A DNA stretch of 64,000 nucleotides. Source: Oceanicola sp. S124 (GTDB taxonomy: Bacteria; Pseudomonadota; Alphaproteobacteria; Rhodobacterales; Rhodobacteraceae). The notes beneath the pieces were generated by a model. The model saw only the letters and a list, made by a program, of their open reading frames with translations, did not search any database and was not told the origin of the DNA. A program made the position numbers and the translations under genes. Shown here in pieces: positions 46,903 to 55,292 of the stretch; position 1 is the stretch's first letter; each line of letters starts with the position of its first letter. The stretch lies in NCBI RefSeq assembly GCF_000220565.1, contig NZ_AFPM01000159.1, positions 1 through 64,000 of the forward strand, read 5' to 3'.

Positions 46903-47508
46903 TCAGCGCTGGCCCGGGCGGGACAGTGCAAAGACCTCGCGCACCGCCGCGTAGTCCCGGTACCCGAGCCGCGAGAGGCTCTGGGCGCGGGTCACGTCGA
47001 ACTGGCCGTCGGTCAGGAAGCTGTCGTCGATATGCACGCCGGTGACCTCGCCGAGTACCATGGTGTTGTGCTGCCCCTTCAGCGCGATGATCTCGGTCAC
47101 CCGGCATTCCAGCGCCGCCGGGCTGGCGGCCACGCGAGGGCAGTCGATGGTGCGGCACTCGGCCTTGTCGATTCCGGCGGCGGCGAATTCATCCTCGCCG
47201 GCGGCCAGCGGCGCCGAGCTGGCGTTCATCGCGTCGCGCAGATCGTAGGAGACGAGGTTGCAGCAGAAGACCCCAGTCTCGCGGATCTGGGCCACGCTGT
47301 CCTTGGCGCCATCGCGGTCGGGCTTGGCGCCGGTCGAGGCGAACATCACCTGCATCGGGCTGTCGGACACCGCGTTGAAGAAGGAATAGGGCGCCAGGTT
47401 GTCGCCCGCCGCACCCCGGGTGGAAATCCAGCCGATCGGGCGCGGCGCGACGATGGCCTTGAAGGGATTGTGTGGCAGCGGGTGGCCGGAGGCGGGCTCG
47501 TAAAACAT
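46903..47508 (-). CDS. Flavin reductase-like FMN-binding protein
   Basis: 201-aa protein of the flavin reductase-like domain family (DIM6/NTAB type). It begins MFYEPASGHPLPHNPFKAIVAPRPIGWIST and continues NLAPYSFFNAVSDSP, the conserved FMN-binding block, with CRVTEIIALKGQHNTMVLGEVTGVHID in the second half. The start at 47508 has AAGGATAACGCT just upstream; an earlier ATG (47571) would overlap the divergent GNAT gene's leader and lacks support. Its partner oxygenase, if any, is not in the window. Confidence 0.88.
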   Translation of the reverse strand: MFYEPASGHPLPHNPFKAIVAPRPIGWISTRGAAGDNLAPYSFFNAVSDSPMQVMFASTGAKPDRDGAKDSVAQIRETGVFCCNLVSYDLRDAMNASSAPLAAGEDEFAAAGIDKAECRTIDCPRVAASPAALECRVTEIIALKGQHNTMVLGEVTGVHIDDSFLTDGQFDVTRAQSLSRLGYRDYAAVREVFALSRPGQR

Positions 47509-47585
47509 AGCGTTATCCTTCGTCTGCAACGGTTTGCTGCGGACCCTATCCCGTGATAGGCCCGATGCCACCCGAAAATGACGAG

Positions 47586-48080
47586 ATGGCGCCGATGTTC
47601 ACTCTCACGCCCGAGACCACCGAGGACTGGTGGGAGGTCGAGGCCCTCTATGATCTCTGTTTCGCGCCCGGGCGCACGGCGCTGAGTTCCTACCGGCTGC
47701 GCGACGGCGTGGCACCGGTGGCCGAGCTGTGCCTGACCGCGCGGGACCGTGACGGCATCCTTGCGGGTGCGATTCGCTATTGGCCAATCCTGGCGGGCGG
47801 GCAGACGGCGCTTCTGCTGGGGCCCGTCGCGGTGCACCCGACGCGCCAGGCCGAGGGCATCGGCGGATTGCTGATCCGCGCCTCGCTGCACCGCGCCCGC
47901 GACGAGGGCTGGAGCCGTGTCATGCTGGTCGGGGATGCGCCCTACTACAGCCGCTTCGGCTTCGCGAAACTGTCCGATATCGTCATGCCTCCGCCCACCA
48001 ACCCCGACCGCGTGCTGGGACTAGAGCTGCGCCCCGGCGCCTGGCAGGGCATCGCCGGTGAGGTCACCCGCGCGCAGTGA
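47586..48080 (+). CDS. GNAT-family N-acetyltransferase (YhbS-like)
   Basis: Acetyl-CoA-dependent transferase of about 164 aa; substrate unknown. The CoA-binding motif is LGPVAVHPTRQAEGIGGLLI followed by DAPYYSRFGFAKLS, typical of YhbS-like GNATs. The start is uncertain: GTG 47553, ATG 47565, ATG 47586 and ATG 47595 are all in frame and none has a strong ribosome-binding site. It is divergent from the flavin reductase gene and followed by a repeat-rich gap. Confidence 0.85.
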   Translation: MAPMFTLTPETTEDWWEVEALYDLCFAPGRTALSSYRLRDGVAPVAELCLTARDRDGILAGAIRYWPILAGGQTALLLGPVAVHPTRQAEGIGGLLIRASLHRARDEGWSRVMLVGDAPYYSRFGFAKLSDIVMPPPTNPDRVLGLELRPGAWQGIAGEVTRAQ

Positions 48081-48106
48081 GCGGCGTCACCGGGCGGAAC
48101 GGCCAG

Positions 48107-48325
48107 GAAGGTTACCGGGGCACTGCCCTCGGTCGCCGGATGGCGACAAATCAAAAGGTCACGGGGGTACTGCGCCCGTCTCCGTTGGAGACACCCCGGA
48201 GTATTTCCAGCCCCCGGATAGATGCAAGAGGCGCTTGTATCTATCCGAGGGCCATAAATACTGCGGGGGTGAATGACGCCTGAAAGGCGGCAGAGGGGGC
48301 AGCGCCCCCTTCCCCTCGGCCAGCA
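48107..48325. repeat. Composite stem-loop repeat with facing GAGTATTT arms
   Basis: Begins with a unit like those at 44.9 kb (CTGCCCTCGGTCGCCGGATG then GCGACAAATCAAAAGG) and a GTCTCC-GTT-GGAGAC hairpin. Then CACCCCGGAGTATTTCCAGC (48193) faces a complementary arm ending CTGCGGGGGTGAA (48274), joined by the stem CGGATAGATGCAAG / CTTGTATCTATCCG. The right side ends in GGCAGAGGGGGCAGCGCCCC. It fills the gap between the GNAT and EcsC genes; no gene is present. Confidence 0.75.
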
Positions 48326-48359
48326 CCGCCCCCATCTCTTGCCCAGACAGGAGGACAGG

Positions 48360-49151
48360 ATGCCCAGCCAAGCCGACACCGAGACCGCTCCGCCGCAGCT
48401 GGAGCTGCCTCCCGCCCTGAGCGAGGAGATCGCCGCCCTGGCGCGGCTGCATCGCCGGGCCGGCGGGCCGGGCCTGCAGGTGATGACCCTGCTCGGAACA
48501 CGCGCCGAAGGACTGCTGGACCGGCTGCCCGAGGGCGTGCGGGGTCGCCTGGACCGGGTCACGGAGGCGGCACTGAACGGCGCGATGAAGGCCGCGCAGG
48601 GATCACGGGGGCTGGTGAGGGATCAGCCCGACTGGCTGAACCGGGCGGTGACCGCAGCGCTTGGCGCGGCGGGCGGCTTGGGTGGCCTGCCCTCGGCCAT
48701 GGCCGAACTGCCGGTAACCACCACGGTCCTGCTGCGTGCCATCCAGGGTGTCGCAGCGGAAGAGGGCTTCGACCCTGCCGAGCCCAATGTCCAGTTCGAT
48801 TCGATCAAGGTCTTCGCCTCGGCCGGCCCGCTGGCCGAGGATGACGGGGCCGACGCCGCTTTCCTCGCGACCCGGCTGACCCTGACCGGCACCACGATGC
48901 AGGCGCTGATCGCGTCGGTGGCACCGCGCCTTGCCGCCGCTCTTGGTCAGAAGCTTGCCGCGCAGACCGTGCCGGTCCTCGGCGCCGCTGCCGGGGCCGC
49001 CGTGAATTATGCCTATACCAGCTACTACCAGGACATGGCGCGGGTGCATTTCCGCCTGCGCCGCCTCGCCATCGAGGAAGATCGCCGCCCCGAAGAGCTG
49101 ATCGAGGCGCTGCGGGCCGAGCTTACGCGCAGGCCCCGGCGGGCGCGCTGA
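48360..49151 (+). CDS. EcsC-family protein
   Basis: 263-aa protein of the EcsC family, whose biochemical function is unknown. Ala/Gly-rich helical stretches appear at about 95-125 (AVTAALGAAGGLGGLPSAMAELPVTTTVLLRAI) and 190-225 (IASVAPRLAAALGQKLAAQT then VPVLGAAAGAAVNYAY); the latter is the family's most conserved part. The start at 48360 follows AGGAGGACAGG; the open frame extends into the repeat upstream but is unsupported there. The 3' end overlaps the convergent racemase-like gene by 29 bp. Confidence 0.85.
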   Translation: MPSQADTETAPPQLELPPALSEEIAALARLHRRAGGPGLQVMTLLGTRAEGLLDRLPEGVRGRLDRVTEAALNGAMKAAQGSRGLVRDQPDWLNRAVTAALGAAGGLGGLPSAMAELPVTTTVLLRAIQGVAAEEGFDPAEPNVQFDSIKVFASAGPLAEDDGADAAFLATRLTLTGTTMQALIASVAPRLAAALGQKLAAQTVPVLGAAAGAAVNYAYTSYYQDMARVHFRLRRLAIEEDRRPEELIEALRAELTRRPRRAR

Positions 49152-49881
49152 CCCGGAACAGTCGCCCGGGCCCTCGCGCGGCAAGCCCCGCCTGCTGCAT
49201 CATGTGCCAGGCCAGAACCTGGTTCGACGAGAACACGGGCAGGCCCACCTCCTCTTCGACCCGGTCGAGCAGGCCGATCGTCCGCAGGTTCGTGCACGAC
49301 AGGAACAGCGCATCCACCCGCGCCTTGCGGGCCAGCTCCGCCGCAGCGAAAAGGATCGACCCGGCGTCGATCCGCACCACCATCGCCTCCTGCGGGACCG
49401 TGAAACAGCCGGTCACCGGCACCTCGAGCCCTTCGGCCCGCAGCACCTCGCAGAGTTTGTCCGAGACCGGCTGCGCGTAGGGAGACAGGATCCCCAGGCG
49501 GCGCACCCCCAGACGGGAACAGGCCTCAAGCAGCGCGCTGAGCGGGTTGCTGACCGCCCGCGTGCGCGCGGCAGAGCGCAGCAGCCCCTCGACCACCCCG
49601 ACCCCAAGCGCTGCCGAGCCGGAGGTGCAGGCATAGCCCAGAGAGGCGAACTCGACCCCCGTCGGGAACAGGGACACCGCCTGCGAGAGGTGGTTGCGGA
49701 TCTCTGTCAGATTGAACAGCGTCACCTCGTCCGCTGCCGGCACGCGGGTGACCAGAAGCTCGACATCCGGCGGCAGCAGGTCGCGGAAATCCCGCTCGAC
49801 CGTCTCGTCGCTCTTGAGAACGACCAGACCGACCTGGGGCAGGCGCTGCTGGTCGAGGTGATAGGGAAAGACCTCGTTCAT
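49123..49881 (-). CDS. Asp/Glu racemase superfamily protein (maleate isomerase/arylmalonate decarboxylase-like)
   Basis: 252-aa protein with two catalytic cysteine sites: Cys85 in LGYACTSGSA and Cys196 in FLSCTNLRT, as in maleate cis-trans isomerases and arylmalonate decarboxylases. NPLSALLEACSRLGVRRLGILSPY between them is the usual central block. The reaction could be isomerisation, racemisation or decarboxylation of a small dicarboxylate. The start at 49881 is chosen because MNEVFPYHLDQQ reads like a normal N-terminus; ATG 49920 is an alternative. The stop lies inside the tail of the convergent EcsC gene. Confidence 0.83.
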   Translation of the reverse strand: MNEVFPYHLDQQRLPQVGLVVLKSDETVERDFRDLLPPDVELLVTRVPAADEVTLFNLTEIRNHLSQAVSLFPTGVEFASLGYACTSGSAALGVGVVEGLLRSAARTRAVSNPLSALLEACSRLGVRRLGILSPYAQPVSDKLCEVLRAEGLEVPVTGCFTVPQEAMVVRIDAGSILFAAAELARKARVDALFLSCTNLRTIGLLDRVEEEVGLPVFSSNQVLAWHMMQQAGLAARGPGRLFRVSAPAGACA

Positions 49882-50018
49882 GAACCGACGATTGCCCGTT
49901 CTCTGCCCCCGGTCAACCATTCCGTGTGGATCGGGGCCAGACTGCGGGGCCAGGCTGCGGGAACAGACTGCGGGGCCAGACTGCGGGTCGTCCGAACCGC
50001 GCCCGCGGCCACCCTGCC

Positions 50019-50843
50019 CTAGTCGACCAGCGGCTGCGGGCGCAGCACCATGATGGTCGGACGGTCCGGCAGGCTGCGCAGCGACAGCTCGATCGCGCTG
50101 TCCTCGCGCAGTTCCACGTCGAAGGCGCTGCTGACCTCGTTCAGGAACCAGGTCAGGCTGGCCCCCGAGAACCAGTGCATCGGCAGCACCACCGAACTTT
50201 TCAGCCGCTCCACCACCCGTACCATCGAGGCCGTGTCCAGGGTCATCCCGCCATCCACCGGCACCATCACCACGTCGAGCCGCCCGATGGCCGCGTATTG
50301 CGCATCATTGGGTTCGTGGTGCAGGTGGCCCAGGTGGCCGATGCAGAGCCCGCCGACCTCGAAGATGAAGATGGAATTGCCGTTCGTCTCGACGCCGCCG
50401 GCGCCCGACCGGATGTCGGTCGAGATATTGCGCACCAGCATGTCGCCGACCTCGACCATGTGCGAGACCGGCTCCCCGTAGTGCTCGGACCAGCCCCTGA
50501 GGACATGGGGGATCTCGGGATCGGGGAAGTTGGTGAAATGGCTGGAATGAGCATGGTTCATCGTCACCACGTCCGGCACATAGTCGGCGCTGCCGATGAA
50601 GCCGGGATAGTCGGTGACCGCACCGATGCCGCCGGGCGACTGGATCAGAAAGGCCGAATGGGTCAGGTAGCTGATCCGCACCGTGTACTCCGGCAGCGGA
50701 TCGCGGAAACTGGCCTTGCGGATGAACTGCGCCCCCGGCGTGGCATCGGCGATGGCGATGCAATGGCTGACCGGCACCTGGGCGCGGGCCGGCAGGCCCT
50801 GGACCAAGAGGGCGAAGAGGCAGGCGACAGTCAGGCGCAACAT
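50019..50843 (-). CDS. Secreted/periplasmic metallo-beta-lactamase-fold hydrolase
   Basis: 274-aa protein with a signal peptide (MLRLTVACLFALLVQGLPAR then AQ) and an MBL fold. The metal motif is MNHAHSSHF (HxHxxH); further His ligands appear in CIGHLGHLHHEP and LPMHWFSG, as in UlaG/RomA-like MBL proteins. AGGAGGATCTGCCC precedes the ATG at 50843. The frame is open for 101 codons more upstream, but that part translates the intergenic repeat and is not coding. The substrate is unknown. Confidence 0.87.
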   Translation of the reverse strand: MLRLTVACLFALLVQGLPARAQVPVSHCIAIADATPGAQFIRKASFRDPLPEYTVRISYLTHSAFLIQSPGGIGAVTDYPGFIGSADYVPDVVTMNHAHSSHFTNFPDPEIPHVLRGWSEHYGEPVSHMVEVGDMLVRNISTDIRSGAGGVETNGNSIFIFEVGGLCIGHLGHLHHEPNDAQYAAIGRLDVVMVPVDGGMTLDTASMVRVVERLKSSVVLPMHWFSGASLTWFLNEVSSAFDVELREDSAIELSLRSLPDRPTIMVLRPQPLVD

Positions 50844-51222
50844 GGGCAGATCCTCCTGCGCGGAGGCTAGCACGGGCGGCCCGTTTTTCCGGGTCACGCC
50901 AGCGTGAGACGCGACTGCAGCGCCCCGACTGCCCGCGAAAGCGGCACCGCTGCCCCGCCATCTCCCGGCAAGACCGGCCCCCTGCCGCCGCGACAGGCGC
51001 AAATGCACCCACTCGCCCCGGCCGGAACTGGTCACAGCGGGGAACAGGAAGGGTACGGTGCCCATCTCATCACCAGGCTGAAAATACTCGCGGGGGTGAG
51101 GCGCAGCCGAGGGGGCGGCAGCCCCCTCCCCCCTTGGTCCGGGCACAGGCCGAGGACCCTTCGCACCACGCCTGACCCCGGCCCCGGAACTTAACCCCTG
51201 AACTCAGCCCCCGAACCCGGCC
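50844..51222. other. Repeat-bearing gap between the MBL and RimJ-like genes
   Basis: 379 bp without a gene. It holds the minus-strand GAGTATTTTCAGCC element at 51064-51135 and, beside rimJ, C/G-rich low-complexity sequence (CCCCGGAACTTAACCCCTGA and similar). I see no promoter I would defend beyond the MBL ribosome-binding site at about 50852-50858. Confidence 0.5.
51064..51135 (-). repeat. GAGTATTTTCAGCCTGGTG element, minus-strand copy
   Basis: Read on the minus strand: GGGGGCTGCCGCCCCC, then CTCACCCCCGCGAGTATTTT and CAGCCTGGTGATGAG. It matches the copies at 17.95 and 45.0 kb and lies downstream of the minus-strand rimJ-like gene, in the same orientation relative to the gene before it as the 45.0-kb copy. 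Confidence 0.8.
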
Positions 51223-51807
51223 CTATCCGGCCTCGGTCCGTCCGCGCCTGTCCAGCCGAAGGGCGGCGTAAAGGACATGGGTCCGCCAGCGCCCGTTGAT
51301 CTGCAGGTAGCTCTGCGCCACGCCCTCGTACTTGAAGCCGCAGCTTTCCAGCAGGGCGCGCGACGGGGTGTTCTCGGGCAGGCAGGCAGCCTCGATGCGG
51401 CTCAGGTCCATGCGGTGGAAGGCGTGATGCACGACGCCCTCGATGGCCTCGCGCATGTAACCCTGCCGCTTGTGGCGCTCGCCGATCCAGTAGCCCAGCG
51501 TCCCCGCCAGCGAGGGCCCGCGGCGGATGTTGTCCAGCGTGATCGCCCCGAGCAGGGCCCCGTCGCCCCGCCGTTCAAGAAACAGCGGCAGCGCGGTCCC
51601 GCCCGAGACAGAGCGCTGCGCCCAGTAGACACGGTTGGTGAAGCTGCGCCGGGTCAGGTGGTCGGCGGCCCAGGTCGGCTCCCACGGGGTCAGGAAGGCG
51701 CGGCTTTCGTCGCGCAGCTCGGTCCAGGCGCGAAAATCGGCATGGATCGGCGCCCGCAGGATCATCCGCTCCGTGTCGATCGCGACCTTGCGCCGGGACC
51801 TCAGCAT
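51223..51807 (-). CDS. rimJ: RimJ/RimL-type GNAT acetyltransferase
   Basis: 194-aa GNAT protein of the ribosomal-protein alanine acetyltransferase type: TERMILRAPIHADFRAWTEL at the start, LGYWIGERHKRQGYMREAIE as the CoA-binding motif, and CLPENTPSRALLESCGFKYEGVAQ near the end. Its ATG overlaps the stop of the M16 peptidase gene by 1 base. This peptidase-acetyltransferase pairing after thrC is a conserved arrangement in this group. Whether it modifies ribosomal protein S5 or another target is not shown by the sequence. Confidence 0.88.
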   Translation of the reverse strand: MLRSRRKVAIDTERMILRAPIHADFRAWTELRDESRAFLTPWEPTWAADHLTRRSFTNRVYWAQRSVSGGTALPLFLERRGDGALLGAITLDNIRRGPSLAGTLGYWIGERHKRQGYMREAIEGVVHHAFHRMDLSRIEAACLPENTPSRALLESCGFKYEGVAQSYLQINGRWRTHVLYAALRLDRRGRTEAG

Positions 51808-53069
51808 CAGGCGGCGCGTCTGGCCTGCAGGCCGGCGAAGTCGGGTGCCGCTTCGACCGGGCCATAGAGCGCCAGGGCCATGGGGGCCCGCCGGGCCATC
51901 TCCTCGGCATGGACGCGGATGTCCTCCGAGGTCACCGCGTCGATCCGCTGCACCACTTCGTCGAGCCCGGGCACGCGGCCCCAGATCTCGACCATGCGCG
52001 CCAGCCGTTCGGCGCGCGACGAGGCGCCTTCGAGGCCCATCAGCAGGCCCGCCTTCATCTGGGCGCGGGCGCGGTCGATCTCGGCCATGGAAAGGCCCTC
52101 TCCGGCACGCGACATCTCGTCGAGGATCAGCCGCGACAGGTCGGCCACCTTGTCCGCCGAGGTGCCCGCATAGATCGTCGTCATGCCGCTGTCGGTATAG
52201 GCGCCCGCCGAGGCGAAGACGGTATAGCAGAGCCCGCGCTTCTCGCGCAGTTCCTGGAACAGCCGCGAGGACATGCCCCCGCCGAGCGCCGCCGCATAGA
52301 TCTGCGCCGCATAGGCCCTGGGAGAGCGGTAATCCGGGCTTTCGAAGCCGAAGGTCACATGGGCCTGTTCCAGCGATTTCACCTGGCGGATCTCGCCGCC
52401 GACGAAACGGGCGGGCACCAGGTCTGGCTGGCCATGGGCGGCCATGTCGCCGAATAGCGCTTCTGCCTGGCGGACGATCTCGTCGTGATCCACCGCACCG
52501 GCCGCCGAAAGGATCATCTGGCCGGGGCCGTAGTGCTCGGCCACGAAGCCCGCCAGATCCTCGCGGGTGAAGGCACGCACCCGGTCCTCGGGGCCAAGGA
52601 TCGTGCGACCGAGCGGCTGCTCGGGGTAGGCACGTTCCTGCAGCCAGTCGAAGATCACGTCATCGGGGGTGTCCAGCGCCTGGCCGATCTCCGACAGGAT
52701 GACACCGCGCTCCATCTCGATCTCGGAGGGGTCGAAGACCGAACGGCGCAGGATATCGGCGATCACGTCCAGCGCCAGCGGCACGTCGGGTTGCAGCACG
52801 CGGGCGTAATAGGCCGTCACCTCGCGCGAGGTATAGGCGTTGATGTAGCCGCCCACGTCCTCGATCACCTCGGCGATCTGCAACGCGCTGCGGGTCTCGG
52901 TGCCCTTGAAGGCCATGTGTTCGAGAAAATGGGCGATGCCGTTCTGCTCGGGGCGTTCGTGGCGCCCGCCCGCCGACACCCAGATGCCGATCGAGGCTGA
53001 TTGCAGCCCCGGCATATGTTCGGTGACGATACGGAAGCCGTTCGGCAGGGTCGTCAGGTTGACGCTCAT
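51807..53069 (-). CDS. M16-family zinc metallopeptidase (mitochondrial processing peptidase-like)
   Basis: 420-aa peptidase with the inverted zinc motif HFLEH (His47, Glu50, His51) in GIAHFLEHMAFKGT, followed by the conserved GGYINAYTSREVTAYYARVL. The second half has GGGMSSRLFQELREKRGLCY, the M16 C-terminal substrate-binding block. It resembles the beta subunit of the mitochondrial processing peptidase. No signal peptide is seen. The ATG overlaps the thrC stop by 4 bp. Confidence 0.93.
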   Translation of the reverse strand: MSVNLTTLPNGFRIVTEHMPGLQSASIGIWVSAGGRHERPEQNGIAHFLEHMAFKGTETRSALQIAEVIEDVGGYINAYTSREVTAYYARVLQPDVPLALDVIADILRRSVFDPSEIEMERGVILSEIGQALDTPDDVIFDWLQERAYPEQPLGRTILGPEDRVRAFTREDLAGFVAEHYGPGQMILSAAGAVDHDEIVRQAEALFGDMAAHGQPDLVPARFVGGEIRQVKSLEQAHVTFGFESPDYRSPRAYAAQIYAAALGGGMSSRLFQELREKRGLCYTVFASAGAYTDSGMTTIYAGTSADKVADLSRLILDEMSRAGEGLSMAEIDRARAQMKAGLLMGLEGASSRAERLARMVEIWGRVPGLDEVVQRIDAVTSEDIRVHAEEMARRAPMALALYGPVEAAPDFAGLQARRAA

Positions 53070-54454
53070 GCGGATCTCTTTTCGCGGATCAGGTATTCGA
53101 TGGCGGCGAGGTCGTCGGCGAGGCGTGTCACGCGCTCGTCACGCTCGAACAGGTCGGCCATGCGCGGCGGCAGGCCGGGGCGGATGTGGCTCGCCTCTTC
53201 CACCGCATCGGGGAACTTGGCCGGATGGGCTGTGGCGAGGCTGACCATCGGCACCGCAGGGTCGCGGACCTCGCGCGCCACCTTCACCGCCACGGCGGAA
53301 TGGGGGCAGAGCAGCTCGGTGGTCAGGGTCTTCATCTCGGCGATGGTGGCCCGGGTCTCGTCCTCGGAGCAGCGGCCCGAGGTGAACAGCTCCTGAAGGT
53401 GCGACAGCGCCCCCTGCGGCAGGGTGAAGCCGCCCGCCTTCAGCTCGTCCATCAGCTGCGCCACGGCCGAGCCGTCCCGGTCGAGCGCGTCGAAGATCAC
53501 CCGCTCGAAGTTCGAGCTGACCTGGATATCCATCGACGGCGAGATCGAGGGCACCACGCCGTCGGGCCGGTATTCGCCAGTGGTCAGGCAGCGGTGCAGG
53601 ATGTCGTTCTGGTTCGTCGCCACCACCAGCTTGTCGATGGGCAGGCCCATCTTGCGGGCGATGTAGCCGGCGAAGATATCGCCGAAGTTGCCCGTCGGCA
53701 CGGTGAAAGAGACCCTGCGGTCCGGCGCCCCGAGAGAGACGGCAGAGGTGAAGTAGTAGACCACCTGCGTCAGCACCCGGGCCCAGTTGATCGAGTTCAC
53801 CCCGGCAAGGCCGACCTCGTCGCGGAACTCGAAGTCGTTGAACATGTCCTTCACGCGGGCCTGGCAGGCGTCGAAGTCGCCGTCCAGCGCGATGGCATGG
53901 ACATTGCTGTCGGCCGGCGTGGTCATCTGGCGGCGCTGCACCTCGCTGACGCGGCCATGGGGGTAGAGGATGAAGACGTCCACGTTGTCGAGGCCCCGGA
54001 AGGCCTCGATCGCCGCGCTGCCGGTATCGCCCGAGGTGGCGCCGACGATGGTCACCCGGCGGCCGTTCTTGGCCAGCGCCGTCTGGAACAGCTGACCGAT
54101 CAGCTGCATGGCGAAGTCCTTGAAGGCCAGGGTCGGGCCATGGAACAGCTCGAGCAGGAAGTGGTTCGGCTCCAGCTGCACCAGCGGAGCGCGCGCGGCA
54201 TGGCCGAAGCCCTCGTAGGCGCGGGCAATGCAGCCGCGGAACTCATCCTCGGTGAAGGTGCCGCCCAGGAAGGGCCACATGATGCGGAAGGCGGTGTCCT
54301 CGTAGGAGAGGCCGTTCAGGGCGCGGATATCGTCGGCGCTGAGCACCGGGATCTCGGCGGGCACGTAAAGGCCGCCATCCCGGGCCAGCCCGGTCAGCAT
54401 CGCGTCTTCGAAGCTCAGCTCGGGGGCCTGGCCCCGGGTCGATACGTATTTCAC
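53066..54454 (-). CDS. thrC: Threonine synthase
   Basis: PLP enzyme converting O-phosphohomoserine to threonine, 462 aa. The start is a GTG at 54454 giving VKYVSTRGQAPELSFEDAML and overlapping the SURF1 stop (GTGA); the open frame before it lies inside SURF1. The PLP lysine is in GPTLAFKDFAMQL, with VGATSGDTGSAAIEAF as the phosphate-binding loop and FTVPTGNFGDIFAGYIA downstream. It is coupled to SURF1 upstream and the M16 peptidase downstream, so an amino-acid gene is embedded in the oxidase cluster, as is usual in these bacteria. Confidence 0.95.
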   Translation of the reverse strand: MKYVSTRGQAPELSFEDAMLTGLARDGGLYVPAEIPVLSADDIRALNGLSYEDTAFRIMWPFLGGTFTEDEFRGCIARAYEGFGHAARAPLVQLEPNHFLLELFHGPTLAFKDFAMQLIGQLFQTALAKNGRRVTIVGATSGDTGSAAIEAFRGLDNVDVFILYPHGRVSEVQRRQMTTPADSNVHAIALDGDFDACQARVKDMFNDFEFRDEVGLAGVNSINWARVLTQVVYYFTSAVSLGAPDRRVSFTVPTGNFGDIFAGYIARKMGLPIDKLVVATNQNDILHRCLTTGEYRPDGVVPSISPSMDIQVSSNFERVIFDALDRDGSAVAQLMDELKAGGFTLPQGALSHLQELFTSGRCSEDETRATIAEMKTLTTELLCPHSAVAVKVAREVRDPAVPMVSLATAHPAKFPDAVEEASHIRPGLPPRMADLFERDERVTRLADDLAAIEYLIREKRSA

Positions 54455-55137
54455 GTGGTCTCGCCTTCTGCCTGTTTGCGAATGCGATAAATCAGATAAG
54501 CGGTCATGACCAGCCATACGGCGGCCAGAGAGAGCCATGTGATCGCATATTCCAGGTGATCATTGGGGATTCCGGCGGTGCCGACCGGGGCGGGCAACAG
54601 GGCGCCACCGCCCGCAGGGCCATCACGGCGCACGATCAGCAGCGGCTCGGTGCCCAGCTCTGCCGCCAGTGCGGGAAGGTCGCGGGCGTAGAACAGGCCG
54701 GTGGACAGGTCGGGCGCCGGGGTGAAGCTGTCTACCTCGTCAGGCCAGACCAGGTTGCCCGAGATCGTCACCTCGCCCTCCGGCGCAGGCGGGATGGCCG
54801 CAGCCTGGGGCACGAAACCGCGCTCGACGATCAGGCGGCGGGCGCCGACCTCGAAGGCCTGTTCCAGGCGATAGCCCGCGCCCTGCCCCTCCAGCGCCGA
54901 CTGGACGCGGACCGGGTTGCCGGTGAACCGGCCGGTGAGCGAGACGGCAAGGTAGCGGTCGGCCTCCGGGTCAGGCTGCGCGGGCAGCGCAACCGGGTCG
55001 GCGGCGATGCGCGCCTCGATCCGGGCGAGCACGCCGGTCTTCCACTCCAGCCGCCGGAATTGCCAGTTGGCCAGCGCCAGCAGGATCGCCACCCCGCCCA
55101 GGCCGAGCACCAGCGCCCCGATCAGTTTTCCGCGCAT
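54451..55137 (-). CDS. SURF1-family cytochrome c oxidase assembly protein
   Basis: 228-aa protein with a transmembrane helix at each end (GALVLGLGGVAILLALANWQ and LEYAITWLSLAAVWLVMTAY), the SURF1 topology. Conserved parts are NWQFRRLEWK near the start, LIVERGFVP in the middle and GTAGIPNDHLEYAITWLSLA near the end. SURF1 helps insert heme a into subunit I. The ATG at 55137 starts directly before the first helix; the longer frame to 55242 is not supported. The 155-bp gap to ctaE holds a short repeat. Confidence 0.92.
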   Translation of the reverse strand: MRGKLIGALVLGLGGVAILLALANWQFRRLEWKTGVLARIEARIAADPVALPAQPDPEADRYLAVSLTGRFTGNPVRVQSALEGQGAGYRLEQAFEVGARRLIVERGFVPQAAAIPPAPEGEVTISGNLVWPDEVDSFTPAPDLSTGLFYARDLPALAAELGTEPLLIVRRDGPAGGGALLPAPVGTAGIPNDHLEYAITWLSLAAVWLVMTAYLIYRIRKQAEGETT

Positions 55138-55244
55138 CTGCCACCTTTCAATTGCGAAAGGCGCGAGGTCTGCCCCCGCGCCCTTGGTTCGTACCAGCGG
55201 TGTGTTGGCACACACCCTACTCTTCCGGGCTGGCCGCGGCACCT

Positions 55245-55273
55245 GGCGTAGGGGGGGTGCAACCCACCGTCCG
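55245..55273. repeat. Short palindromic intergenic repeat, copy 2
   Basis: GGCGTAGGGGGGGTGCAACC followed by CACCGTCCG matches the copy at 41990 except for a few bases. It sits between ctaE and SURF1, 20 bp beyond the ctaE stop, again just 3' of a gene. Confidence 0.6.
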
Positions 55274-55292
55274 CCCGTGCCCGGCCCCGGAT

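Noticed and set aside
50844-51146. N-terminal extension of the MBL-fold protein reading through the repeat (containing REYFQPGDEM)
   Set aside because: The extension translates the intergenic GAGTATTTTCAGCC element; a signal peptide and ribosome-binding site define the start at 50843.
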